Positions 17,320-27,915 of a DNA stretch of 37,388 nt are shown here, piece after piece. Origin of the DNA: Rhizobiales bacterium Ga0077548. Lineage in GTDB: Bacteria; Pseudomonadota; Alphaproteobacteria; Rhizobiales; Xanthobacteraceae. A model generated the notes under the pieces. That model did no database searches. It worked only from the letters and a program-made list of their open reading frames with translations, and was not told the DNA's origin. Where the stretch lies: NCBI GenBank assembly GCA_001464215.1, contig LNEZ01000090.1, positions 1 to 37,388 on the forward strand, in the 5' to 3' direction. Position numbers and translations under genes: made by a program. The number at the start of each line of letters is the position of its first letter. Positions within the stretch are counted from its first letter, which is position 1.

Positions 17320-17327
17320 CGAAGCGC

Positions 17328-17813
17328 TCAGCCCTTCCAGTGCAGGGCGCAGATCAAGGTGAAAAGCCGCCGCCCCGTGTCGAAATCGACCACTACTTTT
17401 TCCTTCAGGCGCTCGACCAGAATGCGCGAGCCTTCGTCGTGCAAGCCGCGGCGGCCCATATCGATCGCTTCGATTTTCTGCGGCGTCTCGGTCTTGATCG
17501 CAGAATAATAAGAGTCGCAGATCATGAAGTAATCGCGCACGACTTTTCTGAGCGGCGTCAGCGAGAGAATATGCGTAATCACTTCCTCGCCGTCTTCGCG
17601 TGCGATCGCGAGTACGAGCCGCTGCTCGGATAGCGAAATCCTCAGTGCATAAGGGCCGCTGTCGGTGCCGACCGGCTCGAAATGATTACTTTCGATCAGA
17701 TCGTAAATCGCAATCGCGCGCTCGTGCTCGACATCCGGGTTGGAGCGGCCGATGGATTGCTCGTCCAGCTTGACCGAGACGAGCCGCTTCTTGGGATCGG
17801 CATTTTCGGTCAT
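17328..17813 (-). CDS. UPF0262 family protein
   Basis: A 161-residue cytoplasmic protein of unknown function. The recognisable blocks are [14 protein letters not shown] near residue 28, [26 protein letters not shown] in the centre and [10 protein letters not shown] with [12 protein letters not shown] at the end. UPF0262 proteins occur mainly in alphaproteobacteria, nearly always between hisD and the phosphatase gene, as here. No membrane span or signal peptide is visible. Confidence 0.9.
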   Translation of the reverse strand: MTENADPKKRLVSVKLDEQSIGRSNPDVEHERAIAIYDLIESNHFEPVGTDSGPYALRISLSEQRLVLAIAREDGEEVITHILSLTPLRKVVRDYFMICDSYYSAIKTETPQKIEAIDMGRRGLHDEGSRILVERLKEKVVVDFDTGRRLFTLICALHWKG

Positions 17814-17828
17814 GCGCGAGCGGCCCGA

Positions 17829-19092
17829 TCAATCCCGATTGAGACGAATGGAAATCGAACGTGCGTGCGCCTGCAAACCCTCGGCCTCGCCGAGCGTCAT
17901 CGCGGCACCACCCAGCACGCGAAGCTGTTCGGCTTCCAATTTCAGGATCGAAGAACGCTTCATGAAGTCGAGCACGCCGAGACCGGACGCATAGCGTGCC
18001 GCACGCGCGGTCGGCAGCACGTGGTTCGAGCCGCCGACATAATCGCCGATCGCCTCCGGTGTGTATTGCCCGAGGAAGAAGGCGCCGGCATTGCGGATTT
18101 TCGCCATCAAGGCTTCGGCGTCTGCCGTCAGAATCTCGATGTGCTCGGCGGCGATGCGATCCGCGAGCGCGGGTGCTTCGGAAAGATTCTTCAGAAGAAT
18201 AATCGCGCCGAAATTTTTCCAGGACTCAGAAGCGATTTTTTCGCGCGGCAAGGATTTCAACTGCGAGGCAACCGCTTTGGTCACCTGATCGGCGAGTTCG
18301 CGGCTGTCGGTCATCAAAATCGACTGCGCGGGCGGCAATCCAGTCCGGATTAGCTTTGCCGTCAGCGATCACGAGCACCTCGGAAGGCCCGGCCACCATG
18401 TCGATGCCGACGCGGCCGAATACGAGCCGCTTCGCGGCGGCGACATAGGCGTTACCCGGACCAACGATCTTCGCGACCGGCGCAATCGTCTTCGTGCCAT
18501 ACGCGAGTGCGGCAATCGCCTGCGCGCCGCCGACGCGATAAATTTCGGAAACGCCCGCGAGCTTCGCCGCGACCAGCACCAGCGGATTGATCGCGCCATC
18601 GGGCGCGGGCACGCACATCGCGATACGCGGAACACCGGCGACGACCGCAGGAATAGCGTTCATCAGAACAGAGGAAGGGTACGCCGCCTTACCGCCCGGC
18701 ACGTAAATGCCGACGGACTCCAGCGCGCTCCAGCGATAGCCAAGCTCGACCCCGAGCGGATCGGTGTAGCGTTGATCCTGCGGCACCTGCTTCTTGTGAT
18801 GCGCCTCGATACGGTCTTTCGCAAACTGCAGTGCGTCCAGCGTCTTCTTGTCAGCACTTTTGAAAGCGGCGTCGATGTCGCCTGCCGTGATGCGGATCGT
18901 CTCCGGTGTGAGACTCACGCGATCAAACTTCTTCGAGTATTCGATCAGCGCGTCGTCGCCACGCGTTTCCACGCCGCGCAGGATTTCGCGCGCAGCAGCG
19001 TCCACGTCCTCGGATGCCTCGCGCTTGCTCCCAAGGAAGGTTTCAAATCGCGCCAAGAAATCGGAAGCGCTGGTATCTAGGGTAATAGGCAT
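17829..19092 (-). pseudogene. hisD: Histidinol dehydrogenase, broken by an out-of-frame deletion
   Basis: Two frames together read as HisD, which oxidises L-histidinol to histidine, the last step of histidine synthesis. The first runs from ATG 19092 (MPITLDTSASDF) through GGAQAIAALAYGTKT, IVGPGNAYV and DMVAGPSEVLVIAD to ANPDWIAA near 18331. There the frame is lost. The second resumes at AQSILMTDSREL, near 18329, and goes on through AAEHIEI, GDYVGGSNHVLPT and AHARSISI to the stop at 17829. The missing segment should read like DLLAQAEHD, about 9-10 codons, and one base remains, so 29 or 32 bases appear deleted. In the E. coli enzyme the lost motif supplies zinc ligands Gln259 and His262. As written it cannot make active HisD. 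Confidence 0.9.
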
Positions 19093-19102
19093 GGCGCTTC
19101 CG

Positions 19103-19540
19103 TCAGTCGTGTTGCGGGCGTTTCTTTGCCGCCCATTCCGGTCCAAGATCGCGCATCGCCATCTCGATGCATTCGACATCGAGCTGCACGGCCGCGTCAC
19201 CAGAGAAATAAAGAGTAATGGTGCCCGAAGGCGCGTCTTTTTCCGCGAACTCGACCGCGAGCAGGTTCACCACCGCCTTCTCGTCCTTGAGATCGAGATT
19301 GCGGATGCGCGCATTCAACACACGCTCGAAATGCAGGCCGGCGCGGCGGCGCACGGCTTTCTCCTGCTCGCTCGCAACGATCCAGTCGAAACGGTTCACG
19401 ACCATGGCGAAGCGCTTTTCGGCGGGCAGATAAACCATCTCGCCGACGCGGGCGACCGCGTCCTGCAAATGCGCGGAGATGATCGCGAGATCCTCGCTCT
19501 CCATCGCAACCAGTTTCAGCAATGTGTTGTCCGTCGGCAT
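19103..19540 (-). CDS. DUF2948 family protein
   Basis: A 145-residue protein of unknown function. LLKLVAMESEDLAIISAHLQDAV at the N-terminus and YLPAEKRFAMVVNRFDW, then RRRAGLHFERVL in the middle, are the family's marks. A GTITLYFSGDAAVQLDVECIEM strand region closes it. The gene lies between murA and hisD, its usual place in alphaproteobacteria, and is intact although both neighbours are broken. Starts with ATG at 19540, ends 10 bases before hisD. Confidence 0.9.
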   Translation of the reverse strand: MPTDNTLLKLVAMESEDLAIISAHLQDAVARVGEMVYLPAEKRFAMVVNRFDWIVASEQEKAVRRRAGLHFERVLNARIRNLDLKDEKAVVNLLAVEFAEKDAPSGTITLYFSGDAAVQLDVECIEMAMRDLGPEWAAKKRPQHD

Positions 19541-19611
19541 CGCGGCTCGCTTTCCGTCCCCGCGAATAGCAGCGGGAGGACGACTCTCGCAAGGACGCGA
19601 CTATACCCTGA

Positions 19612-20866
<1,255 letters not shown>

Positions 20867-20957
20867 CTTTTACTCCTTCGGCAACGCCGAATTCTCGTGA
20901 TTTCGCTTTTCCTAGCCGACGGGAGTCGGCGAAACAATGGCGGCCCGCGCAGGGCGG

Positions 20958-21122
20958 TTAATCGCGGCCCTCGCCCGGTTCCAGTTTCCCGGTGACGGGC
21001 TGTTTTTCCGGCTTTTCCGCCCGCGCACGGGCCTGCGCCTTGCGGCGCTTGAGGTTTTCGCGCAATGCCGCGGCCAGCCGGGCTTCTTTGCGGGCGTCGG
21101 CGGGGTTGGGCTTTTTGTTCAT
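20958..21122 (-). CDS. Small basic conserved protein upstream of murA
   Basis: A 54-residue protein with a helical charged core ([20 protein letters not shown] then AQARARAEK) and an acidic C-terminal end. Similar short Lys/Arg-rich proteins stand directly upstream of murA in many Hyphomicrobiales. Function is unknown. ATG at 21122 is preceded by ACAGGA. A hairpin (GCCGAC-GGGA-GTCGGC, 20915-20930) lies between it and murA and may reduce read-through. No membrane segment is seen. Confidence 0.75.
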   Translation of the reverse strand: MNKKPNPADARKEARLAAALRENLKRRKAQARARAEKPEKQPVTGKLEPGEGRD

Positions 21123-21237
21123 TCCTGTGCGGTATCGCGGCTATGAAGCAGGTTCAAGCTTCGCCTTGCAGGGGGCAGACCCCTATGGCAAACCCTGCCC
21201 GCGCGACGCGATGCGTCCCGCGATTTGACCCCGGTTT

Positions 21238-21312
21238 GCTGCCGTAGCTCAGTGGTAGAGCACCTCATTGGTAATGAGGAGGTCCACAGTTCAATCCTGT
21301 GCGGCAGCACCA
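21238..21312 (+). tRNA. tRNA-Thr (anticodon GGT), CCA encoded
   Basis: The plus strand gives acceptor GCTGCCG/CGGCAGC with discriminator A and encoded CCA, D arm GCTC..GAGC, anticodon stem CCTCA/TGAGG with loop TTGGTAA (anticodon GGT), variable loop and T arm CACAG-TTCAATC-CTGTG. Length 75. The gene is isolated, pointing against its neighbours. Confidence 0.97.
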
Positions 21313-21320
21313 TTCTCCGA

Positions 21321-21692
21321 TCATTTCCGGACTTCGGTCGCAAAAATTTTCTGCGCCACCTGCCATTTGCCGTCGATCTTCAGAAAGCAAAGGTAGTCGG
21401 TGAAGTAGCGCGGCGGGAGCTGGCATTTGAGTTTGACGAAGGCGGTCGTCGGCGACGACTGATCAATCTGCAAAATCTCGTCACGGCGCTCAAGACCCTG
21501 CGATTTTGCAGAAGCGCGGCCACGTACGATTGCAAGCCATTCATCGCGGGGCAGCAGCGTCAGAACCCCATTTTGCTCCGAGGTGAGAGCGCTTGTCGGA
21601 TGGAAGACCGACGCAAGCTTGTCGGCATCGCCCTCAAAGAGCGCGTCGAGATAAGTCTGTACCGCGGCTTCGATAGCAGTTCGTTCATCCAT
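21321..21692 (-). CDS. NTF2-like (SnoaL/lumazine-binding type) family protein
   Basis: A 123-residue single-domain protein. The N-terminal helix ([31 protein letters not shown]) and the late strand block [22 protein letters not shown] fit the cone-shaped NTF2 fold, used for ligand binding or small-molecule enzymes. No catalytic residue can be assigned. The ATG at 21692 overlaps the AbrB-like gene stop by 8 bases (ATGGATGA), so it is co-translated with that transporter, but I infer no shared function. Confidence 0.75.
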   Translation of the reverse strand: MDERTAIEAAVQTYLDALFEGDADKLASVFHPTSALTSEQNGVLTLLPRDEWLAIVRGRASAKSQGLERRDEILQIDQSSPTTAFVKLKCQLPPRYFTDYLCFLKIDGKWQVAQKIFATEVRK

Positions 21693-22839
21693 TTTTGCTC
21701 TCCCGGTCAGGATTTCTTTTTTTGCGCTTCTTTGTCGCCTTCTTTTTCACTGGCGTTGCCTTCGCGCCAGCGTACGCGGCCCTGCCGAACATTCCACGCG
21801 CGACAAACGGCAGAAGCATCGCGATCAGCACAAAGCGCGCGAGATGATGCGCGCCGACAAAGGCCGGGTCCAGCCCGATCATGAAGGCGAGAATCGTCAT
21901 CGCCTCCAACCCGCCGGGCGCGAAAGCGACAATCGTCTTCGCGACATTCTCGCCGGAGAGCCAGGCCGCAAGCAGTGCGAAGGCAACGCAAACGACGAGT
22001 GCCACGATAAACGCACCGATGGAATCTACCAGCAGTCTTTTGATCATCGCCGCCGTGGTGCCGACAAAGCGCGTGCCGGTAAACGCGCCGAGCACAACAA
22101 AAGAAGCGAACAACAGAACGGACGGAATATTGCCTTGCAGATAACCGGTGCCGTGCAGCACGCCGTTCACGAGCATCGGACCGATCAAGAGGCCGCCCGG
22201 TACGCGAAGCCGCTCCGCAAGAAGCGCGGATACGATTCCGGTGCCCACCATGATCAGCGTGTCGTTCAACGTCGCGGCATGAATACCGGCATTCGGCGGG
22301 ATTGCCCCGACCGAGGCGGACAGCCCCACCGCGAGCAACATACCGGGAAGTGCCGCGATCAAGAGGAACACCCGCACGGTCTGCACGAAAGCGACCATGC
22401 GGACATCGACTTTCGCATCTGTCGCCATCGCGAGTACCGCGGAGAGCGCGCCCGGTGCGCTTGCATATAATGTCTCGCGATATTTCCAGCCGGAGACGTA
22501 GTGCAGATAGAGCATCACCGCTCCCATGGTGATGGGGAGCGAGATCGCGAGGAGCGATAGCGTAATCGGCCAGGTGCGAATGCCCGCGACGGTTTCCGGC
22601 GTGACAGTGGCGCCGAGCGATATGCCGAGCACGACGAAAACCACCCGGCGCAGCAAATCAGGCACGTAAACCGGCAACCCGGACAGCGCGAGGGCCGATA
22701 CGGCAACCAGTGCGCCTGCGAGCCATGCCGCGGGTAAATCGAAAAATGCAAACACGGCGCCACCGAGCGTGGCAAGCGCGAGCGTTATTGCCGCAACGAC
22801 AACAGGTGGAAGGCGGCGCCAGGAATCTAGAAAGGGCAT
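21685..22839 (-). CDS. AbrB-like integral membrane protein
   Basis: A 384-residue membrane protein with about ten to twelve hydrophobic spans in two similar halves, each with a GxPxxWLxGALxA/PGGLLIGPML-like block: LPAAWLAGALVAV near the start and RVPGGLLIGPMLVNG in the middle. The fold matches the AbrB/'ammonia monooxygenase' family (a duplicated domain of proposed transporters of unknown substrate, not the AbrB transcription factor). The second half has APGGLEAMTILAFMIGLDPAFVGAHH, near-diagnostic for the family. A Lys-rich tail (KKKATKKRKKRN) follows. ATG at 22839 is preferred to the TTG at 22896. Confidence 0.85.
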   Translation of the reverse strand: MPFLDSWRRLPPVVVAAITLALATLGGAVFAFFDLPAAWLAGALVAVSALALSGLPVYVPDLLRRVVFVVLGISLGATVTPETVAGIRTWPITLSLLAISLPITMGAVMLYLHYVSGWKYRETLYASAPGALSAVLAMATDAKVDVRMVAFVQTVRVFLLIAALPGMLLAVGLSASVGAIPPNAGIHAATLNDTLIMVGTGIVSALLAERLRVPGGLLIGPMLVNGVLHGTGYLQGNIPSVLLFASFVVLGAFTGTRFVGTTAAMIKRLLVDSIGAFIVALVVCVAFALLAAWLSGENVAKTIVAFAPGGLEAMTILAFMIGLDPAFVGAHHLARFVLIAMLLPFVARGMFGRAAYAGAKATPVKKKATKKRKKRNPDRESKNG

Positions 22840-22911
22840 TACACCGAGATAGCAGCGGCAATTACGCGATGCCACTCCGCCCAGTGCATAGCTCAATTAG
22901 GCAGATTGGTT

Positions 22912-23967
22912 TTACCGCAATCCCGCGTTGATCTTCTCAAGCGCGCCGCTGCCTGGGCAAAGATCCGTGTCGCCGAGCGAATTGAGCGGCCGTTTCGTAA
23001 CGCCAAGACGGTCGAGCAGATCTTCCGAATCCGGCTCGACATACAAGAGTCCGGTGGCAATCTCGCCGCGTGCATTATGGCGCTGGATGAAATTCATCAC
23101 CGAAGCCCGGTCGGTCGGGTCGTGATCTTCGGCAAGCTTCCTTAACCGCAGCACGGAGCCATCGTGCTGGGTGACATTGATGGTCGTGCCAGGGTCGTGG
23201 TCGATAGTGATTTCTTCCTTGCCCTCGATGAATTCGAGCGCGTTCACCGCCTCGTTGTGCTCGCGCACATAATCGAAGCTCTTGGTCGAGCCTGCGTGAT
23301 TGTTGAAGGCAACACATGGCGAGATCACGTCGAGGAACGCAGCCCCCTTGTGCGCGATCGCGGCCTTGATCAATTCAACGAGTTGCTTCTTGTCGCCGGA
23401 GAACGAGCGGCCAACGAAGCTTGCGCCTGCAATCAGCGCCAGCGAAACGAGGTCCATCGGGCTGTCCGGATTGCCCGCGCCCTTCTTCGATTTCGAGCCT
23501 TTGTCCGCGGTCGCGGAGAACTGACCTTTGGTTAGCCCGTACACGCCGTTGTTCTCGACAATATAGACCATGTTCACGCCGCGGCGGATGCAATGCGCGA
23601 ACTGGCCCAAACCGATCGAGGCCGAGTCGCCGTCGCCGGAAATGCCCATGTAAACGAGATCGCGGTTTGCAAGGTTCGCGCCGGTCAGCACCGACGGCAT
23701 ACGCCCATGCACGGAGTTGAAGCCGTGGCTTTGACCTAGGAAATAGGTCGGCGTCTTCGAAGAGCATCCGATGCCGGACAACTTCGCGAGACGGTGTGGC
23801 GGCAGATCGATCTCGAAGCACGCCTGAATTATCGCAGCCGAAATCGAATCATGCCCGCAACCCGCGCATAGCGTCGATACCGAGCCTTCGTAGTCGCGCC
23901 GCGTAAAGCCGAGCGCGTTCGCGGGCAGCTTTGGGTGATGGAGTTTCGGCTTCGCAATGTAGGTCAC
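22912..23967 (-). CDS. korB: 2-oxoacid:ferredoxin oxidoreductase beta subunit (KorB-like)
   Basis: A 351-residue beta subunit. CAGCGHD (Cys34, Cys37) and GIGCSSKTP (Cys68) supply Cys residues for the [4Fe-4S] cluster, and GDGDSASIG (from residue 111) is the thiamine diphosphate/Mg motif. These match 2-oxoglutarate- and 2-oxoacid-type oxidoreductases. The start is GTG at 23967, overlapping the korA stop by four bases (GTGA) with AAGGAG seven bases upstream. It works with KorA to decarboxylate a 2-oxoacid to its acyl-CoA and reduce ferredoxin. Confidence 0.92.
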   Translation of the reverse strand: MTYIAKPKLHHPKLPANALGFTRRDYEGSVSTLCAGCGHDSISAAIIQACFEIDLPPHRLAKLSGIGCSSKTPTYFLGQSHGFNSVHGRMPSVLTGANLANRDLVYMGISGDGDSASIGLGQFAHCIRRGVNMVYIVENNGVYGLTKGQFSATADKGSKSKKGAGNPDSPMDLVSLALIAGASFVGRSFSGDKKQLVELIKAAIAHKGAAFLDVISPCVAFNNHAGSTKSFDYVREHNEAVNALEFIEGKEEITIDHDPGTTINVTQHDGSVLRLRKLAEDHDPTDRASVMNFIQRHNARGEIATGLLYVEPDSEDLLDRLGVTKRPLNSLGDTDLCPGSGALEKINAGLR

Positions 23968-25796
23968 GAAACGCTCTCCTTCAGCGGCGGCTTGTTCATG
24001 CCGTGTTTGAGCGAAATGTCGTTCACGATAAAACGCGCGGTGATCGGGTTGCCGTCATAATGCAGGACGGACGTCAGCCGCGAGGGATCGACTTTGCCGG
24101 TATCGAGCAGAAGCGTTCTCAATTGCGCGTCACGATTTTGTTCGACCACATAGACGTGATCGTGATTCTTTATGAAATCAATCACCGTGTCGTTGAACGG
24201 GTAAGCCCGGATGCGCAAACGATCGAGCAGAATGTTATTTTCGTTCAGCGCGAGAATCGCTTCGTCCATCGCCGATGTCGTCGAGCCAAAATAGATCACG
24301 CCATATTTTGTTGGTTTTGGCGCGTCGATCTTCACCGGAGGCGGCACCAGCGATTTCGCAGTTTCGAATTTCCTGAGTAGCCGCTCCATGTTGTCGACAT
24401 AAGCGGGGCCTTCTTCCGTGTAGCGCGCGTAGCGATCGCGCGAAGTGCCGCGCGTGAAGTACGCACCCTTGTCCGGATGCGTGCCCGGATAGGTGCGGAA
24501 TGGAATGCCATCGCCGTCGACGTCGAGATAGCGGCCAAAATCCTTGCCGGCTTCGAGATCGGCGTGCGTCATCACCTTACCGCGATCCATTCTCTTCTTG
24601 TCGTCCCACTTCAGCGGATCGACCAGCCACTCGTTCATGCCGATGTCGAGATCGGTCATGACGAAGATCGGCGTCTGCAAGCGGTCGGCAAGATCGAGTG
24701 CCTGCGCAGACATCTCGAATGCTTCTTTCGGATCGGCGGGAAGAAGAAGAACGTGCCGCGTATCGCCGTGCGAGGCGAATGCGGCAAGAAGTAAATCGGA
24801 CTGCTGCGTCCTCGTCGGCATACCGGTCGAGGGTCCGCCGCGCTGCACGTCGATCAGCACTGCCGGGATTTCCGCGAAATAAGCGAGACCGATGAATTCC
24901 TGCATCAAGGAAATGCCGGGGCCGGAAGTTGCGGTGAAGGCGCGCGAGCCGTTCCAGCCCGCTCCGATGACGACCCCGATCGCGGCAAGCTCGTCTTCGG
25001 CTTGGACAATCGCATAGTTGTTACCGTCCTCGCCTGTGCGCAGTTTCTTGCAGTAGCCCGCGAACGCTTCGGCGACCGAAGTCGAAGGCGTGATCGGATA
25101 CCAGGCGGCGACAGTCGCGCCGCCATAAACGCAGCCGAGTGCAGCAGCAGCATTTCCCTCGATCAAAATTCTGTCGCCGACCGCGTCGGCGCGCTTCACT
25201 TTCAGGCCGATCGCACCTTTCAAATGCTGATCTGCGTAGTCACGGCCGATATGCAGCGCCTCCATATTTGGCGCGATCAACTTGTCTTTGCCTTGGTAAA
25301 GCTCCTTGATCAGCGCTTCGCTCTCATCTGTCTCGATGCCGAGCAATGCGTCGAGCGCACCGACATACATGATATTCTTGAAAAGCTGCCGCTGACGCGG
25401 ATCGGAATACTGCTTGTTGCAGATTTCGGTGAGCGGCATACCCACGACGGTGATGTCGTCGCGGAATTTCGACGAAGGCAGAGGCTTCGTCGAATCGTAG
25501 AAGAGATACCCGCCGGCATCGATCCCGGCGACGTCCTTGTCCCAGGTCTGCGGATTCATCGCGACCATCATGTCGTAGCCGCCGCGGCGGCCGAGATGCC
25601 CTGCGCCGGAGACGCGCACTTCGTACCACGTCGGCAGCCCTTGAATATTCGACGGGAAAATATTGCGCGAACCGACGGGAATTCCCATGCGGATCATCGA
25701 GCGTGCAAAGATTCGGTTCGCACTCGCCGACCCGGAGCCGTTCACGTTCGCGAGGCGGATGACAAAATCGTTGATCTTCTCTACGCGCGAGAGCAT
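23964..25796 (-). CDS. korA: 2-oxoacid:ferredoxin oxidoreductase alpha (gamma-alpha fused) subunit (KorA-like)
   Basis: A 610-residue fusion of gamma and alpha domains. Residues 1-195 are the gamma domain; residues 230 onward hold the alpha domain with AAWYPITPSTSVAEAF (YPITPST from 233, the 2-oxoacid-binding loop), AEDELAAIGVVIGAGWNG and SGPGISLMQEFIGLAYFAEIP. The frame stays open upstream for another 82 codons, but there the product is a shifted reading of korC. GGAGG lies four bases before ATG 25796, fixing the start, so korA overlaps the end of korC by 16 bases. The fused layout resembles the Azoarcus evansii 2-oxoglutarate oxidoreductase; pyruvate or branched 2-oxoacids cannot be excluded. 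Confidence 0.9.
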   Translation of the reverse strand: MLSRVEKINDFVIRLANVNGSGSASANRIFARSMIRMGIPVGSRNIFPSNIQGLPTWYEVRVSGAGHLGRRGGYDMMVAMNPQTWDKDVAGIDAGGYLFYDSTKPLPSSKFRDDITVVGMPLTEICNKQYSDPRQRQLFKNIMYVGALDALLGIETDESEALIKELYQGKDKLIAPNMEALHIGRDYADQHLKGAIGLKVKRADAVGDRILIEGNAAAALGCVYGGATVAAWYPITPSTSVAEAFAGYCKKLRTGEDGNNYAIVQAEDELAAIGVVIGAGWNGSRAFTATSGPGISLMQEFIGLAYFAEIPAVLIDVQRGGPSTGMPTRTQQSDLLLAAFASHGDTRHVLLLPADPKEAFEMSAQALDLADRLQTPIFVMTDLDIGMNEWLVDPLKWDDKKRMDRGKVMTHADLEAGKDFGRYLDVDGDGIPFRTYPGTHPDKGAYFTRGTSRDRYARYTEEGPAYVDNMERLLRKFETAKSLVPPPVKIDAPKPTKYGVIYFGSTTSAMDEAILALNENNILLDRLRIRAYPFNDTVIDFIKNHDHVYVVEQNRDAQLRTLLLDTGKVDPSRLTSVLHYDGNPITARFIVNDISLKHGMNKPPLKESVS

Positions 25797-27661
25797 CTTG
25801 CCTCCGTCGCGTACGTCATCTCCAGCAGAAACTTCTGCATATCCCAGGCGCCGGTCGGGCAGCGCTCGGCGCAAAGCCCGCAATGCAGGCAGACATCTTC
25901 GTCTTTCACGAGCACGCGCGCGGTCTTCAGCGGCGGAGAGACGTATAAGTCCTGTGTGAGATTGTCGGCGGGCGCATTCAGAATCAGCCGCAGATCCGGC
26001 TCCGCCGCGTTCGGCGTAAACGTGATGCAATCGACCGGGCAAATGTCGGCGCAGGCATCACACTCGATGCAGAGGTTTGCTTCGAACACCGTCTGCACGT
26101 CGCAGTTCAGGCAGCGCTGCGTCTCGGCATAGCCGAGCATCGGATCAAAGCCGAGTTCGACCTCCGCCTTGATGCTTTTCAGCGCGATCTTCTGGTCGCG
26201 CATCGGTACCTTGTGGCGAAGGGAATTGGAGATGTCGTTGTCGTAGCTCCACTCATGAATGCCCATCTTCTGGCTCATGAGGTTTGTCAGCGGCGGCGGG
26301 CGCTTGGCGACATCGTCGCCGGAACAGAATTTGTCTATCGAGACCGCCGCGTCGTGGCCGTGTGCTACTGCCCAGATAATGTTTTTCGGACCAAAGGCAG
26401 CGTCACCGCCGAAGAAAATTTTCGGGTTGGTCGACTGGAAGGTGATCTCGTTCACCTTCGGCATATTCCATTTGTCGAACTCGATGCCGCAGTCGCGCTC
26501 GATCCAGGGAAAGGAATTTTCCTGCCCGACCGCGATCAATACGTCGTCGCACTCGAAATGCTGGTCGGGCTCGCCGGAGGGCACGAGCTGGCGGCGGCCT
26601 TTCTCATCCTTCTTCGCGACCACTTTCTCGAAAATGACGCCGGTGAGCTTGCCGTCCTTATGCGTGAATTCTTTCGGCACCAGGAAATTATGAATCGGGA
26701 TGCCTTCGTGCATCGCGTCTTCTTTTTCCCAAGGCGAAGCCTTCATTTCCTCAAAGCCGGAGCGGACGATGACTTTCACGTCGTCGCCGCCGAGGCGCCG
26801 CGAAGTACGGCAGCAATCCATTGCAGTATTGCCCCCGCCAAGCACGATGACGCGCTTACCGATCTTGTCGATGTGTTCGAAGGAGACGTTCGACAACCAG
26901 TCGATGCCGATATGGATGTTCTTCGCCGCTTCGCTTCTTCCAGGAATATCGAGATCGCGGCCGCGCGGCGCGCCGGAGCCAACGAAGACGGCGTCGAATT
27001 TCTCCGACAGCAGTTCTTTCATGCTGTCGATGCGCGTACCGAAACGCGTCTCTACGAAGCCACGGTCCAGAATATAATCGACCTCCTCGTCGATCACTTC
27101 TTCCGGCAGGCGGAAGCGCGGGATCTGCGAGCGAATCATGCCGCCACCGCGCTTATCGGCGTCGAACAGCACTAGCTCATAGCCGAGCGGCGCCAGGTCG
27201 CGCACGACCGTGAGCGATGCGGGACCGGCACCGATCAGCGCGACACGCTTGCCGTTTTTCTTCGCTGGCTTCGGCGGCAATAGATCGCTGATGTCGTCTT
27301 TATTGTCAGCGGCGACACGCTTCAGGCGGCAGATCGCAACCGGCTCTTCTTCGACACGTCCACGGCGGCACGCCGGCTCGCAAGGACGATCGCAGGTGCG
27401 GCCGAGGATTCCCGGAAACACATTTGATTTCCAGTTCACCATGTAAGCGTCGGTGTAACGCCCGGCAGCAATCAAACGGATGTATTCGGGAACGGGCGTG
27501 TGCGCGGGACAGGCCCACTGGCAATCGACGACTTTGTGGAAGTACGCAGGATTGCCAATATCGGTCGGAGGCATTCCGGCGCCATTGCCCGAATGCCCGA
27601 CGCCGTTACCACGCTTATCTGGAGCGGGTCGTTGCTCCAGCGCTTCCGTACCCGCGCCCAT
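25781..27661 (-). CDS. korC: NAD(P)-dependent FeS-flavoprotein partner of the Kor enzyme (KorC-like; GltD/DPD-domain II type)
   Basis: A 626-residue electron-transfer protein. Residues 40-115 form the N-terminal Fer4_20 iron-sulfur domain (CQWAC, CDRPCEPAC, ICRLK). The FAD fold is RVALIGAGPASL (139-150) and the NAD(P) fold is VIVLGGGNTAMD (271-282). The C-terminal domain holds two [4Fe-4S] motifs: CIECDACADICPVDC and CLHCGLCAERCPTG. A further CLNC precedes them. This matches GltD-like oxidoreductases with an added ferredoxin. KorC in A. evansii links a 2-oxoglutarate oxidoreductase to NADP; direction here is open. GGAG lies about nine bases before ATG 27661. First gene of a korC-A-B operon. 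Confidence 0.88.
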   Translation of the reverse strand: MGAGTEALEQRPAPDKRGNGVGHSGNGAGMPPTDIGNPAYFHKVVDCQWACPAHTPVPEYIRLIAAGRYTDAYMVNWKSNVFPGILGRTCDRPCEPACRRGRVEEEPVAICRLKRVAADNKDDISDLLPPKPAKKNGKRVALIGAGPASLTVVRDLAPLGYELVLFDADKRGGGMIRSQIPRFRLPEEVIDEEVDYILDRGFVETRFGTRIDSMKELLSEKFDAVFVGSGAPRGRDLDIPGRSEAAKNIHIGIDWLSNVSFEHIDKIGKRVIVLGGGNTAMDCCRTSRRLGGDDVKVIVRSGFEEMKASPWEKEDAMHEGIPIHNFLVPKEFTHKDGKLTGVIFEKVVAKKDEKGRRQLVPSGEPDQHFECDDVLIAVGQENSFPWIERDCGIEFDKWNMPKVNEITFQSTNPKIFFGGDAAFGPKNIIWAVAHGHDAAVSIDKFCSGDDVAKRPPPLTNLMSQKMGIHEWSYDNDISNSLRHKVPMRDQKIALKSIKAEVELGFDPMLGYAETQRCLNCDVQTVFEANLCIECDACADICPVDCITFTPNAAEPDLRLILNAPADNLTQDLYVSPPLKTARVLVKDEDVCLHCGLCAERCPTGAWDMQKFLLEMTYATEARCSRA

Positions 27662-27915
27662 TCGCGGAACTCCTCGTGCTTTCGGCTACGCGAAAAAGGA
27701 AAAGCACTCCGGCGCGCGAATGCGCGGCGAATGCTTGTCTTCCTTCGACTTCACTTGAATTCAGCAAGGCGATTCCAACCGATTTTCTTTTTCTATTTAG
27801 TCATTGAGTTTCTAGCATAATCATTTCCACCGCACTGCCCATCGTGCAATTGGTATTATTCGCAGATGCGTTAATGCTGCGATGCAATAGCCACAATCGG
27901 CTATTTGCTACGCTT

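Noticed and set aside
25797-26042. 82-codon upstream extension of korA
   Set aside because: This frame is a shifted reading of the iron-sulfur end of korC; its product lacks family resemblance and there is a GGAGG site four bases before ATG 25796.
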